A stretch of DNA of 64,000 bases from Xanthobacteraceae bacterium (GTDB lineage: Bacteria; Pseudomonadota; Alphaproteobacteria; Rhizobiales; Xanthobacteraceae), in assembly GCA_024508855.1 (NCBI GenBank), contig JANINJ010000072.1:62001-126000 (forward strand), written 5' to 3'. The translations under genes and the position numbers were made by a program. The notes under the pieces were generated by a model. That model made no database searches, had not been told where the DNA came from, and saw only the letters and a program-made list of their open reading frames with translations. Positions 45,819 through 54,932 of this stretch are shown here, one piece after another (the first letter of the stretch is position 1; each line of letters begins with the position of its first letter).

Positions 45819-47216
45819 TCAGTCCCGCGACGGCCACTTCGGCGGATCGTTGCCGAGCGGCACCGCCGGGCGCGACCAGTGGGCGGGCGTTTCCGACAAC
45901 ATCGCGGAATGCCGCACCGCGTGCAAGGTGCCGAAGCCTGACGGGCTTTGCTCGATGTACGGGATAATGTCCTCGTCCTTGAGGTCGGCGGTGGCGATGC
46001 CGTCGCCGAGCCGACCGAGACCCCACAGCCAGCGCCCGGTCTGCGCCAATGACACCCGCACATGCCAGCTTCCGCCTTCGCGCGCCTGCCGCACCCGCGC
46101 CATCATCGCGCCGAACGCCATCAGGTAACCGGTAGCGTGATCGAGAATCTGCATCGGCAATTCCTTCGGTCCGGCGACACCGGCGGCCTGTCCTTCGGCA
46201 TGATTGAATCCTGTCGAGGTCTGCACCAGCGAATCGAATCCGCGCCGCTCCGCCCATGGTCCGACATGACCATAGGCGGACAGCGAGACATAAACGATGC
46301 CGGGGCTGAGCAGCGCAGCGTCCTGCGGCGAGAAGCCCAGCGCCGCAAGCGACTGCGGGCGATAGCCCTGCGAGAACACGTCGGCCCGCGTCAGCAGATT
46401 GCGCAAGACGGTGCGGCCTTCCTCCGTTTTCAAGTCTGCCGAGCACGACAGCTTGCCGCGCCCGGTATCGATCACCAGCCATGGAATCGACGGCAGATTG
46501 GGACTCGACACCAGCATCACGTCGGCGCCGTGCGCGGCCAGCGTGCGCCCCGCAACGGGACCGGCGATGACGCGCGACAGATCCAGCACGCGCAGGCCGG
46601 AGAGCGGGCGATCACCCTGCCGCCACGATCGCGGCGGCGCTTCGCCGATCTTCTCGATGGTAAGAAGCGGCAGTTCGGACAATGCTTTCGCCTGTGGATG
46701 CGCCGCCCATTCCGCAGGAGTCCGCATGAACGAGACCACGCAATCGCCGGCATAAGCGGCGGTCTCGAACGCCTCGCCTTCCCATTTCAGCAGCGCGGCC
46801 TGCACCGCCTCGCGCTCCGGCTTGCAATCCAGCAGCTTGCAGATGTTGTCGCGGTGATGCGGAAAATTGGTATGCAGGCGCACGAAGCGTCCGTCGCCGG
46901 TCTTGTAGACCCCGGCGATGGCGTCCCATGCCGGCGGCGGCGGCTTGTCGTCGACGCGCAGATAGCGCTCGCTGCGGCACTCGACGGCCGCGTGCCGCAT
47001 GTCCACCGATACCTTCTGCGCCCGACCGCTGCGCAGCCGCCAGATATGCGCGGCCGCAAGCCCTGCGGCGGCAATGCCGGCCTGCGCGGCCGCCGCGACA
47101 CGGAATGACGACGGCAACATCGGCTCGCTTCCGGTCAGCGCGACGGTATCGAGCGCGGGCGCGTCGCCGCCACCCTGCTTCCAGAGATCGGCGAGGATGT
47201 CGCGGATCGATTGCAT
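45819..47216 (-). CDS. CaiB/BaiF family CoA transferase
   Basis: Protein of 465 aa with the type III CoA-transferase core (LSGLRVLDLSRVIAGPVAGRTLAAHGADV, given in parts; VFSQGYRPQSLAALGF; VSLSAYGHVGPWAERRGFD; HATGYLMAFGAMMARV). Type III enzymes use an aspartate-CoA intermediate. AGGAGT lies 8 bases before ATG 47216. The order of blocks suggests an N-terminal extra domain (1-200) resembling the second half of the fold, as in bipartite family members. Operon with the acetyl-CoA hydrolase-like gene. Confidence 0.88.
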   Translation of the reverse strand: MQSIRDILADLWKQGGGDAPALDTVALTGSEPMLPSSFRVAAAAQAGIAAAGLAAAHIWRLRSGRAQKVSVDMRHAAVECRSERYLRVDDKPPPPAWDAIAGVYKTGDGRFVRLHTNFPHHRDNICKLLDCKPEREAVQAALLKWEGEAFETAAYAGDCVVSFMRTPAEWAAHPQAKALSELPLLTIEKIGEAPPRSWRQGDRPLSGLRVLDLSRVIAGPVAGRTLAAHGADVMLVSSPNLPSIPWLVIDTGRGKLSCSADLKTEEGRTVLRNLLTRADVFSQGYRPQSLAALGFSPQDAALLSPGIVYVSLSAYGHVGPWAERRGFDSLVQTSTGFNHAEGQAAGVAGPKELPMQILDHATGYLMAFGAMMARVRQAREGGSWHVRVSLAQTGRWLWGLGRLGDGIATADLKDEDIIPYIEQSPSGFGTLHAVRHSAMLSETPAHWSRPAVPLGNDPPKWPSRD

Positions 47217-47331
47217 GAACGGCACTCCTGTATGGCCCCGGCGGGAATCGCTGCGTACATCCTTTTTGCTAAAGCTTTCGCAGAGATGAGCATAGCATCG
47301 CTTTTCTCCGACCAGCCATGAGGGAGCCGCA

Positions 47332-47619
47332 ATGGCCGCCATCGATCCTTTAACCGCTACGGGCGTCGTGCTCGCGACCGCCGCGACCGATGCCGTCTAC
47401 GTCATGTTCACGTCCGCGGTGGTGGCGCGTCGCCGCGTGCCTGCCGCGACCTGGAGCAGCGTCTGGTATCTGCTCTCGTCGTTCGCGGTGATCAGCTATA
47501 CCGAGAACTGGGTCTATGTGGTCTTCGCCGCGGTCGGCTCCTGGCTCGGCGCATTCGCGACGATTACCTTCCTGCACCGGCCGCCCGGCGGGCCGCCGGT
47601 CGGCGCGGCGCCGGAGTAG
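47332..47619 (+). CDS. Small membrane protein with two to three spans
   Basis: Protein of 95 aa, hydrophobic throughout (ATGVVLATAATDAVYVMFTS, VWYLLSSFAVISY, WVYVVFAAVGSWLGAFATI), ending in a Pro/Gly tail. GAGGGAG stands 6 bases before the ATG. It resembles small conserved Bradyrhizobium membrane proteins of unknown function. Confidence 0.75.
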   Translation: MAAIDPLTATGVVLATAATDAVYVMFTSAVVARRRVPAATWSSVWYLLSSFAVISYTENWVYVVFAAVGSWLGAFATITFLHRPPGGPPVGAAPE

Positions 47620-47655
47620 AGAAACCGGCGTCACGAATCCATAAAATGGTTCGGT

Positions 47656-47782
47656 CGTCATGGCCGAGCCTTGTCCCGGCCATCCACGTCTTGGTTTATG
47701 CAGTGCTGTAAGAACGTGGATACCCGCGACATTGGCGAGCAAAGCGACGCCGTTCTTCGAACGGCTAAGCGCGGGCATGACA
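47656..47782. repeat. Intergenic palindromic repeat, copy 3 (elongated)
   Basis: Starts CGTCATGGCC and ends GCGGGCATGACAG, with CATCCACGTCTT as in the other copies, but 127 bp long with an extra inner hairpin (CCGTTCTTCGAACGG). It lies between convergent genes. Confidence 0.8.
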
Positions 47783-47799
47783 GAGGAGATATTCCCGCT

Positions 47800-50700
47800 T
47801 CAATGAAAGTCCCGCGACGGCGGCAGGATGCGCACGTTGCGCGGATGGCGGTGTTTCTGCACTGAATTGTCCGAATGCTCGCGGTGATCGTCGTTCAGCG
47901 GCTCGATCAATGCCGCGCCGGGCGGCAAGGGATACTTGCGAACAAGCGCATCGTTGGCAAGCGCCATCAGATCCTGCGAGCGATCAATCAATCGTTCCGC
48001 GACCAGATGCACGACCTTCTCCGGACTGCTCTGGATATATCCCTCCACCTGCACCAGCCGCGCGCCCATCACCTCCTTGCGGAAACGCGCCATCACCTTC
48101 GGCCACACCACGATGTTGGCGATGCCGGTCTCGTCTTCCAGCGTCATGAACACAACGCCATTGGCGCTGCCCGGCCGCTGCCGCACCAGCACCACGCCGG
48201 CGCAACGCACGCGCTGCCTGTCCCGTGCATGGGATACTTCATTGCAGGCGATGGTGCTTTCCCGCGTGAACATCGGCCGCAGGAATTGCATCGGGTGCCC
48301 CTTCAACGACAGCCGCACGGTCTGATAATCCGCCACCACCTGCTCCGGCAACGGCATCTCCGGCAACGGCCTTGCGCGTTCGTCCGGCTGCTCGCGCGCG
48401 GTGGCGGCCTCGAACAGCGGCAGCGGCTCGTCATCCGGCAACCGCCGCACCGCCCACAGCGCCGCGCGGCGATCCAGCCCGAGCGAACGGAACGCATCGG
48501 CATCCGCCAGCAGGATCAGCGCGCGCTTCGGCAGCTTCGTGTCGCGCGCAAACTCCTCCAGCGAGGTGAACCGCCGCCGCTTGCGCGCCGCGACGATGCG
48601 CTCGCCCCAGTCGTCGGCTTCACTCTCCTCACCTCGCCCCGCTTGCGGGGAGAGGTCGACCGGCGAAGCGCAGCGAAGACGGTCGGGTGAGGAGGGCACG
48701 CGATCTGATAAAAGAAGCACGCTTCCCCTCACCCCAACTCCCCTACCCCTCACCCCGACCCTCTCCCCGCACGCGGGGAGAGGGAGAGCGACGTCCTGCA
48801 AATCCCTCCGCTGTCGTTCTTCATTTTTCTGCCGCTCCTCGTCCGGGTCGACCCATTTGAATCCGTCGATCTGGCGAAACCCCAGCCGCACGGCATGGTG
48901 CTTGCCCGTGCGCTCTTCCAGCGTGTTCTGGCTGTAACTGTGCGAAACATCGACGGCGCGCACCTCGACGCCGTTCTTGCGCGCATCGCCGACGATCTGC
49001 GCCGGCGCATAAAATCCCATCGGCTGCGAATTGAGCAGGCCGCAGCAGAACGCATCGGGATGAAAATGTTTCAGCCACGACGAGACATAGACGAGTTGCG
49101 CGAAGGCAGCGGCATGGCTCTCAGGAAAACCATAGCTGCCGAACCCCTTGATCTGCTCGAAACAGTTTTCCGCGAATTTCGGATCGTAGCCGCGCGCGAT
49201 CATGTTGCCGACCATCTTGGCGCCGAACGTGCCGATGGTGCCGAGATTGCGGAATGTCGCCATCGAGCGGCGCAGACCATTGGCTTCCTCGGAGGTGAAT
49301 TTTGCTGCCTCGATGGCGATACGCATCGCCTGTTCCTGAAACAGCGGCACTCCAAGGGTTTTGCTCAGAACGTTTCTGAGTTCGTTTTTGTCGCCTCCCT
49401 TTGGATAGGGATACTCAATATCTTCCGCTCGCATTTTGCGTCGTTTGAGATAGGGATGCACCATGTCGCCCTGGATCGGTCCCGGCCGGACGATGGCGAC
49501 CTCGATGACGAGATCGTAGAACGTGCGCGGCTTCAGCCGCGGCAGCATGTTCATCTGCGCGCGGCTTTCGACCTGAAACACTCCGAGGGATTCACCCCGC
49601 TGCAGCATCTGATAGACCTCATCGTCGTCCTCCGACTTGATGTCGGACAGTTGATACCGCCTGCCCTTGTGCTGCGCGATCAGGTCGAAACATTTTCGGA
49701 TGCAGGTCAGCATGCCGAGCGCCAGCACATCGACCTTCATCATCCGCATCGCGTCGACATCGTTCTTGTCCCATTCGATGAAGGTGCGGTCGTCCATCGC
49801 GGCGTTGCCGATCGGCACATAGGTGTCGAGCCGGTCCTGCGTCAGAACATAACCGCCGACATGCTGCGACAGATGACGCGGAAAGCCGATCAGGTCCGCC
49901 GCCAGCGCGACGGCGCGCGCGACCGTCGGATTACCGGGATCGAGCCCTGCCTGCTTCACCTGCTTGTCGTCGAGACCGCTGCCCCAATGCCCCCACACCG
50001 TATCGGCCAGCGCGGCAGTGACATCCTCGGTCAAGCCGAGCGCCTTGCCGACATCGCGGATGGCGCTGCGCGGCCGATAATGGATCACGGTGGCGATGAT
50101 CGCGGCGCGATGGCGGCCATAGCGGCGATAGACATACTGCATCACCTCCTCGCGCCGCGTGTGCTCGAAATCGACGTCGATATCCGGCGGCTCTAGCCGC
50201 TCTTTCGAGATGAAACGCTCGAACAGCAGATCGACCTCGGCCGGGTTGACCGAGGTAATGCCGAGCACATAGCAGACCGCGGAATTCGCCGCCGATCCGC
50301 GGCCCTGACACAGGATTTTCTGCGTTCGCGCCCAATGCACGATGTCATGCACGGTGAGGAAATAGTGCGCGTATTTGAGCTCCGCGATCAGCGCCAGTTC
50401 CTTGTGCAGGACGACACGCAGCTTGTCGTCGATGCCTTGCGGAAAATATTTATCGACGCCTGCCCATGTCAGATCCTCGAGATGCTGCTGCGCCGTCTTG
50501 CCTGGTGGCACCGGCTCATCGGGATACTGATATTGCAGTTGATCGAGCGAGAATTTTATGCGGTCGGCGAAATTCACGGTCTCAGCTAAAGCTTCCGGCA
50601 GATCACAGAACATTTTTTCCATGTCACGCTGCGGCCGCAGATGCCGTTCGGCATGCACCTCGAGTCGCTGGCCGGCAGTACCGATCGTGGTTTTCTCGCG

Positions 50701-51324
50701 AATGCAGCTCACGACATCCTGCAAGAGTCGTCGTTGGTGCACGTGATACAAAACATCGTTGGTCGCGATCAGCGGTACGCGGGCGGTCGTTGCGATCCGT
50801 TGCAATCGCGCGATCCGCCGCGCGTCATCACCTCGATAGTACATCGATGCTGCAAGCCAACTTCCCTCGACAGGCAGATGGCCGATCGCCTCAAGTGTCC
50901 TGAGCGTGTCCCGGAGTCGGATTCGATACGCAGGTACGACGACAAGCAGCAAGCCCTCGCTGAACTCCTTGAGATCATCGAAGCGTAGATGACATTCACC
51001 CTTATCTGCTGCGAGCTTGCCTTTGCTGAGCAATCGGCACAGCCGTCCATAGGCTTCGCGATCACGCGGATAGGCGAGGATATCTGGCGTGCCATCGGTG
51101 AACACCAAGCGCACACCCACCAGAAGCTTGGGCTTGTAACGCACCTTCTTCTTGTTGCCGTATTCGCTATAGGCGCGCACCACACCGGCCAGCGTGTTGT
51201 GATCCGCAATGCCGATGGCATAAAGACCGTATTTGCTGGCGCGGTGCACATACTCCTGCGGATGCGACGCGCCGCGCAGAAACGAGAAGTTCGTGGTGAC
51301 ACCAATTTCCGCATACACCGTCAT
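47800..51324 (-). CDS. dnaE2: Error-prone DNA polymerase DnaE2 (ImuC)
   Basis: C-family polymerase of 1174 aa. Its N-terminal PHP domain (YAEIGVTTNFSFLRGASHP, IADHNTLAG) and catalytic palm (PPDIDVDFEH) are intact, and an OB-fold lies near the C terminus. It performs translesion synthesis in the SOS mutasome with ImuA and ImuB. ATG at 51324 overlaps the imuB stop (ATGA). Residues about 846-901 are encoded by an in-frame palindromic repeat (see separate entry), between the QIDGF block and the helix-hairpin-helix region. This makes the protein longer than usual (about 1080-1130). Confidence 0.96.
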   Translation of the reverse strand: MTVYAEIGVTTNFSFLRGASHPQEYVHRASKYGLYAIGIADHNTLAGVVRAYSEYGNKKKVRYKPKLLVGVRLVFTDGTPDILAYPRDREAYGRLCRLLSKGKLAADKGECHLRFDDLKEFSEGLLLVVVPAYRIRLRDTLRTLEAIGHLPVEGSWLAASMYYRGDDARRIARLQRIATTARVPLIATNDVLYHVHQRRLLQDVVSCIREKTTIGTAGQRLEVHAERHLRPQRDMEKMFCDLPEALAETVNFADRIKFSLDQLQYQYPDEPVPPGKTAQQHLEDLTWAGVDKYFPQGIDDKLRVVLHKELALIAELKYAHYFLTVHDIVHWARTQKILCQGRGSAANSAVCYVLGITSVNPAEVDLLFERFISKERLEPPDIDVDFEHTRREEVMQYVYRRYGRHRAAIIATVIHYRPRSAIRDVGKALGLTEDVTAALADTVWGHWGSGLDDKQVKQAGLDPGNPTVARAVALAADLIGFPRHLSQHVGGYVLTQDRLDTYVPIGNAAMDDRTFIEWDKNDVDAMRMMKVDVLALGMLTCIRKCFDLIAQHKGRRYQLSDIKSEDDDEVYQMLQRGESLGVFQVESRAQMNMLPRLKPRTFYDLVIEVAIVRPGPIQGDMVHPYLKRRKMRAEDIEYPYPKGGDKNELRNVLSKTLGVPLFQEQAMRIAIEAAKFTSEEANGLRRSMATFRNLGTIGTFGAKMVGNMIARGYDPKFAENCFEQIKGFGSYGFPESHAAAFAQLVYVSSWLKHFHPDAFCCGLLNSQPMGFYAPAQIVGDARKNGVEVRAVDVSHSYSQNTLEERTGKHHAVRLGFRQIDGFKWVDPDEERQKNEERQRRDLQDVALPLPACGERVGVRGRGVGVRGSVLLLSDRVPSSPDRLRCASPVDLSPQAGRGEESEADDWGERIVAARKRRRFTSLEEFARDTKLPKRALILLADADAFRSLGLDRRAALWAVRRLPDDEPLPLFEAATAREQPDERARPLPEMPLPEQVVADYQTVRLSLKGHPMQFLRPMFTRESTIACNEVSHARDRQRVRCAGVVLVRQRPGSANGVVFMTLEDETGIANIVVWPKVMARFRKEVMGARLVQVEGYIQSSPEKVVHLVAERLIDRSQDLMALANDALVRKYPLPPGAALIEPLNDDHREHSDNSVQKHRHPRNVRILPPSRDFH
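48622..48788. repeat. Palindromic repeat inserted in frame in dnaE2
   Basis: About 167 bp bounded by GC-rich hairpins (CCCCGCTTGCGGGG at the left, CCCCGCACGCGGGG at the right), with CTCTCC flanks and inner CCCTCACCCC runs. It translates on the minus strand as LPLPACGERVGVRGRG and LSPQAGRGEES. This is the intergenic repeat common in these genomes, here inside a coding sequence without breaking the frame. Confidence 0.85.
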
Positions 51325-53015
51325 GCGAACAGCCCATGCAGAAACCAACGGAATGTCCGGACCTCACGACGATGGATGCCCTCTCGATACAGCCAGTAGC
51401 GCGCCCCTTCATTGTCTTCTGCGCGAAAGTAATCCCGCGTCAGCTTGCGCTCATCGATAGTTTCAACGGCGATCTCACCTTGCGGTGGATGCACCCGCGC
51501 AAAATCGTCATCCCATTCCAAGGCCTGCTGCGGCACAGGACGATTCCACCATTCCATGGCGATCCGCTCGGGCCCTTCGACCAGAGCGATCCTGTGAAAC
51601 ATCCTTCGCCACCGGAACCCCGCCGGCGGACCGTGAGGGAAATCCGCCAGCACCTCGATCGGCTCCGGACGCTCGAACAGCCGCAGCGGCCGTAGCGGCG
51701 GTTCAGCTTCGACGCGTGCGGGCCATGCCGCCAGTGCCGCCGAGGCAAGGTGATGCTGCGCGGAGACGGCCAGCATGGCGCGCTCGGGAATGTGGGTTTC
51801 CTGCGGCAGGTGCACGACGACGCGGCGGCCGCCGATCCGCGCCGCGATGCGATCTATCAGCGCAGACAATTCGTCGTTGTCGTGGATGGTCGCATCGAGA
51901 TCGCGCTGCATCTCGACCACGCCGTCGGTTCGGCTGGCGGACAACCGGATCAGATCGAAGCCGAAGCCGGGATCGAGCGGATCGGCCAATGCGTCGAGCC
52001 GCTCGCGGAACAGACGCTCGATCACCTCGACCCGCGTGACCGGCTGCCCGGTCTCCACCGCGATCGTGCGCACCGCGCCGTCGGTGCGGAAGAAGCTGGC
52101 GTCGAGCAGCCGCGCGCCCTTGCCGTGACGTTCCATCACCGCAATCAGCGTCTGCGCCAATCCCGATAGCGCCGCGGCGATCACGCCATCGGTCGCCACC
52201 GGTTCGGGAAACCGCTTCTCCACCATATAATCCGGCAGCGGCTTGCGCGGGCTGATCGGCGCATCGCCCTGCCCCAGCGCCTGCTCCAGCAGCGCCGTGA
52301 ATGACGCGCCGAACCGCGCGGTGATCTCGTGCCGCTCGCGTGAGGCCACGTCGCCGATGGTCTTCAGCCCGGCGCGACGCAGCCCGCGGGTGATCGCATC
52401 GTCGGCGCCGAGCGTGAACACCGGCAGCGCCTGCACCGCCGCCGCTTCCTCACCGTCACGCACGATGCAGCCGGAGCGATAGCGCGTCAGCGTGCGCGCG
52501 CAGACCGGCGTGCCGGCGATCGCGGCGTTGACGATAAACCCCTGCCGGATCAGCGCGTCACAGATCGTCTTCAGCATCACTGCCTCGCCGCCGAACAGAT
52601 GCGCGCAGCCGCTGATGTCGAGGAACAGGCCATGCGGCGGATCGAGCGCCACCAGCGGCGTGAAACGATCGCACCAGTCGGCGATATCGTTCAGCGTCCT
52701 GGCATCCGCCGGTTCGTCGGCGTCGAACACCTCGATGTCCGGGCAGATGGCGCGGGCGTTGGCGAGCGGCACGCCGACATCGAGGCCGAGACGCGCGGCC
52801 ACATCGTCCAGCGCGGAAATCTGCAGCGCGTTGTTCTGCTTTGCCACGACGATGCAGGGACGCCCGGCAGCCGGCGCGTCACCCGGTGCGCCGCCATGGT
52901 GTGATATTTGGCATGACAACTGGCGCTTGATGCGATCGGTCGGCAGGCGCGGCAGCCACAGGCTGAGGATGCGCCTCCGCACCATGGAACGGGACGTCAC
53001 GGAAGAGGCACTCAT
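51321..53015 (-). CDS. imuB: Y-family polymerase-like protein ImuB
   Basis: Protein of 564 aa, the beta-clamp-linked hub of the SOS mutasome. It has RILSLWLPRLPTDR, GLFLDISGCAHLFGGE and a Y-family palm/little finger, generally considered catalytically inactive. ATG 53015 is chosen because GGAG lies about 9 bases upstream; ATG 52985 is an alternative. The start overlaps the end of imuA by 137 bp in another frame, and its stop overlaps dnaE2. Confidence 0.93.
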   Translation of the reverse strand: MSASSVTSRSMVRRRILSLWLPRLPTDRIKRQLSCQISHHGGAPGDAPAAGRPCIVVAKQNNALQISALDDVAARLGLDVGVPLANARAICPDIEVFDADEPADARTLNDIADWCDRFTPLVALDPPHGLFLDISGCAHLFGGEAVMLKTICDALIRQGFIVNAAIAGTPVCARTLTRYRSGCIVRDGEEAAAVQALPVFTLGADDAITRGLRRAGLKTIGDVASRERHEITARFGASFTALLEQALGQGDAPISPRKPLPDYMVEKRFPEPVATDGVIAAALSGLAQTLIAVMERHGKGARLLDASFFRTDGAVRTIAVETGQPVTRVEVIERLFRERLDALADPLDPGFGFDLIRLSASRTDGVVEMQRDLDATIHDNDELSALIDRIAARIGGRRVVVHLPQETHIPERAMLAVSAQHHLASAALAAWPARVEAEPPLRPLRLFERPEPIEVLADFPHGPPAGFRWRRMFHRIALVEGPERIAMEWWNRPVPQQALEWDDDFARVHPPQGEIAVETIDERKLTRDYFRAEDNEGARYWLYREGIHRREVRTFRWFLHGLFA

Positions 53016-53697
53016 CACAATTCCACTCCATGATCCATCGGCCGGTCTGGCCATGACGATTGCGGACAAGATGAGCGTCGAGCACAGGCGCGCCCCAGGC
53101 CTGCCAGGGTGCGGCCGGCGGCGAACGCGCCGCGCGCACGATCCATCGGGTTTCCGCCGTACTCGGCGACGGCGCCGCCGCCACCCGCAGCAACAGGCCG
53201 GTGACGCCGGAACCGCGCGCTGCCAGGGTCAATTTGCGACTGGCCACGAGATCGAACTGCCGCGTCTCGCCCCAGATCTCCATCACCACGCCGCCCAGCG
53301 CATCGCAGGCCAGCGCATCGGCGGTCACCTGCAACGCGGTCTCGACATCGGGCGCGCGCACCGTCACCAGCAGACGCGGATCGAGCCCGAGTTCGCGCCA
53401 TCCGCTCATCGACAGCGCACCGTTCTCCCGTTCGGAAAAATCCTGCCGCACCCATAGCAGCGGCCGTCGCGCTATAACGCGCTGCGCGAGGCCGGCAATG
53501 AAGCCGGTCGCCGCCGCGCTCTGGCGGCCTTCCGCGAACACCTCATGCACCGCGCCCTTCGCCAGCCCGCCCTGCAGCGTCGCATCCGCCTCCGCGTGGC
53601 CGAGCGGTGCCCGCGGCAGCGCCTCGCCCGCGTCACCCTCGATGTGGCCGATGTCCCTGCGCAATCGCGCAAGCGTGCTCATGCGTGCGCCGGTCAT
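52879..53697 (-). CDS. imuA: ImuA, RecA-like mutasome protein
   Basis: Protein of 272 aa with a RecA/SulA-like core (GAVHEVFAEGRQSAAATGFIAGLAQ, given in part) and the conserved RNRHGQTGRWIMEWNCDEC near the C terminus. First gene of imuA-imuB-dnaE2. A LexA box lies 66 bp upstream. The C-terminal 45 residues share DNA with the imuB start. Confidence 0.92.
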   Translation of the reverse strand: MTGARMSTLARLRRDIGHIEGDAGEALPRAPLGHAEADATLQGGLAKGAVHEVFAEGRQSAAATGFIAGLAQRVIARRPLLWVRQDFSERENGALSMSGWRELGLDPRLLVTVRAPDVETALQVTADALACDALGGVVMEIWGETRQFDLVASRKLTLAARGSGVTGLLLRVAAAPSPSTAETRWIVRAARSPPAAPWQAWGAPVLDAHLVRNRHGQTGRWIMEWNCDECLFRDVPFHGAEAHPQPVAAAPADRSHQAPVVMPNITPWRRTG

Positions 53698-53762
53698 GCG
53701 CCGCTCCCGATCTTCCGATGCTCAAAAAAGACCGTGACAGTGAACCATTTGCTGGCCCGATT

Positions 53763-53777
53763 GTTCACGATATGTTC
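53763..53777 (-). promoter_or_regulatory. LexA box GTTC-N7-GTTC (SOS operator)
   Basis: GTTC-ACGATAT-GTTC, exact match to the alphaproteobacterial LexA site, 66 bp before imuA. It should repress imuA-imuB-dnaE2 until DNA damage. It also lies between imuA and the divergent UdgX gene. Confidence 0.9.
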
Positions 53778-54056
53778 TAATAAAGCGAACCGGGCGCCCG
53801 GAGTCAACAAGAGTCCATCTGCCTCTGGCAGGCAAAGTTTTCCGCCAATGAAATCAACGGGATTCCAATCATGAGACGAACCACCGCCAGGATGGCACGG
53901 CGAACGATCGGGCATAACGAAGCGCAGATGAGCTGGAACTTTCCTGAGGGCCGCCCGATTACACCTGCAAGCGCGGAAGCCGATCGGGCCACCGCCGCAA
54001 CGATCGCCGGCGCCGCAAACGAATTGCACCAAGGGCACCGAGACGAAGAGCCTGCC

Positions 54057-54689
54057 ATGAAAGCACACCCCGCCAAGAGCGCAGGCGACGACCTTAACAC
54101 TCTACGCACAGAGGCCGCAGATTGCCGCGACTGCCATTTATGGAAGGACGCGACGCAAACGGTGTTCGGCGAAGGGCCCGCGCACGCGCCGATCATGCTG
54201 GTGGGCGAACAGCCGGGCGACAAGGAAGATCTTGCCGGAAAACCCTTCGTCGGCCCCGCCGGGCAGATGCTCGACCGTGCCTTGAAGGAAGCCGGCATCG
54301 ATCGCGACAGAGTCTACATCACCAATGCGGTGAAGCATTTCAAATTCGTCCCGCGCGGAAAAATCCGCCTGCACCAGAAACCGAACACGCCGGAGATCAA
54401 GGCCTGCCGGCAATGGTACGAACGCGAGTTGGCGACGATCAAGCCGTCACTGGTGGTGGCGATGGGCGCAACCGCCGCGCAAAGCGTGCTCGGCAAGATC
54501 ACACCGGTCAACAAGAACCGCGGCCACCTGATCGAACTCGATGAGAACACGCAGGCCTTGGTGACGGTGCATCCGTCCTATTTGCTGCGGCTTCCGGACG
54601 AAGACGCCAAGGAGCAGGAATACGATCGCTTCGTGGAAGACCTGAAGATCGCAGCCAAGCTGCTGCGCAAGCTGGCGCGCGCGGCTTAG
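54057..54689 (+). CDS. UdgX-type uracil-DNA glycosylase
   Basis: Protein of 210 aa, Fe-S uracil-DNA glycosylase. GEQPGDKEDLAGKPFVGPAG is the family motif; the UdgX-specific loop is GKIRLH (H106), the histidine that forms a covalent bond with uracil-DNA in Mycobacterium UdgX. C23, C26 and C117 are likely cluster ligands; H94 stands where family 4 UDGs have Cys. ATG 54057 gives the usual length; in-frame starts at 53871 and 53928 are possible. It is divergent from imuA across the LexA box, so it may be SOS-linked. Confidence 0.88.
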   Translation: MKAHPAKSAGDDLNTLRTEAADCRDCHLWKDATQTVFGEGPAHAPIMLVGEQPGDKEDLAGKPFVGPAGQMLDRALKEAGIDRDRVYITNAVKHFKFVPRGKIRLHQKPNTPEIKACRQWYERELATIKPSLVVAMGATAAQSVLGKITPVNKNRGHLIELDENTQALVTVHPSYLLRLPDEDAKEQEYDRFVEDLKIAAKLLRKLARAA

Positions 54690-54712
54690 GAAGCACTCAA
54701 CATGCCCTCACT

Positions 54713-54855
54713 GTCGTCCCCGCGCAGGCGGGGACCCATACGCCGTGTCGTCTGTGTTTTGGATAGCACTTATTCCACCGGAATAAACCGGCTGAACCGA
54801 CGCACCGTGACCATGCACGCTCTGGGATATGGGTCCCCGCCTGCGCGGGGACGAC
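54713..54855. repeat. Perfect inverted repeat, 28-bp arms
   Basis: Arms 54713-54740 and 54828-54855 (GTCGTCCCCGCGCAGGCGGG and its complement at the outer ends) are complementary over 28 bp, with an inner TTATTCCACCGGAATAA hairpin. This is a separate repeat family from the CGTCATG type. It lies between convergent genes. Confidence 0.88.
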
Positions 54856-54932
54856 GGTGAAAATTGAAAACAAGTCGAAAGCGGACGCATGCTCGATCGA
54901 TGCGTCCGCCGAGTTTGATATCGAGTTTGACC

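Noticed and set aside
43964-46063. Longer start for the acetyl-CoA hydrolase-like protein
   Set aside because: The extra N terminus overlaps the CaiB-family gene in another frame; family homology begins at ATG 45808.
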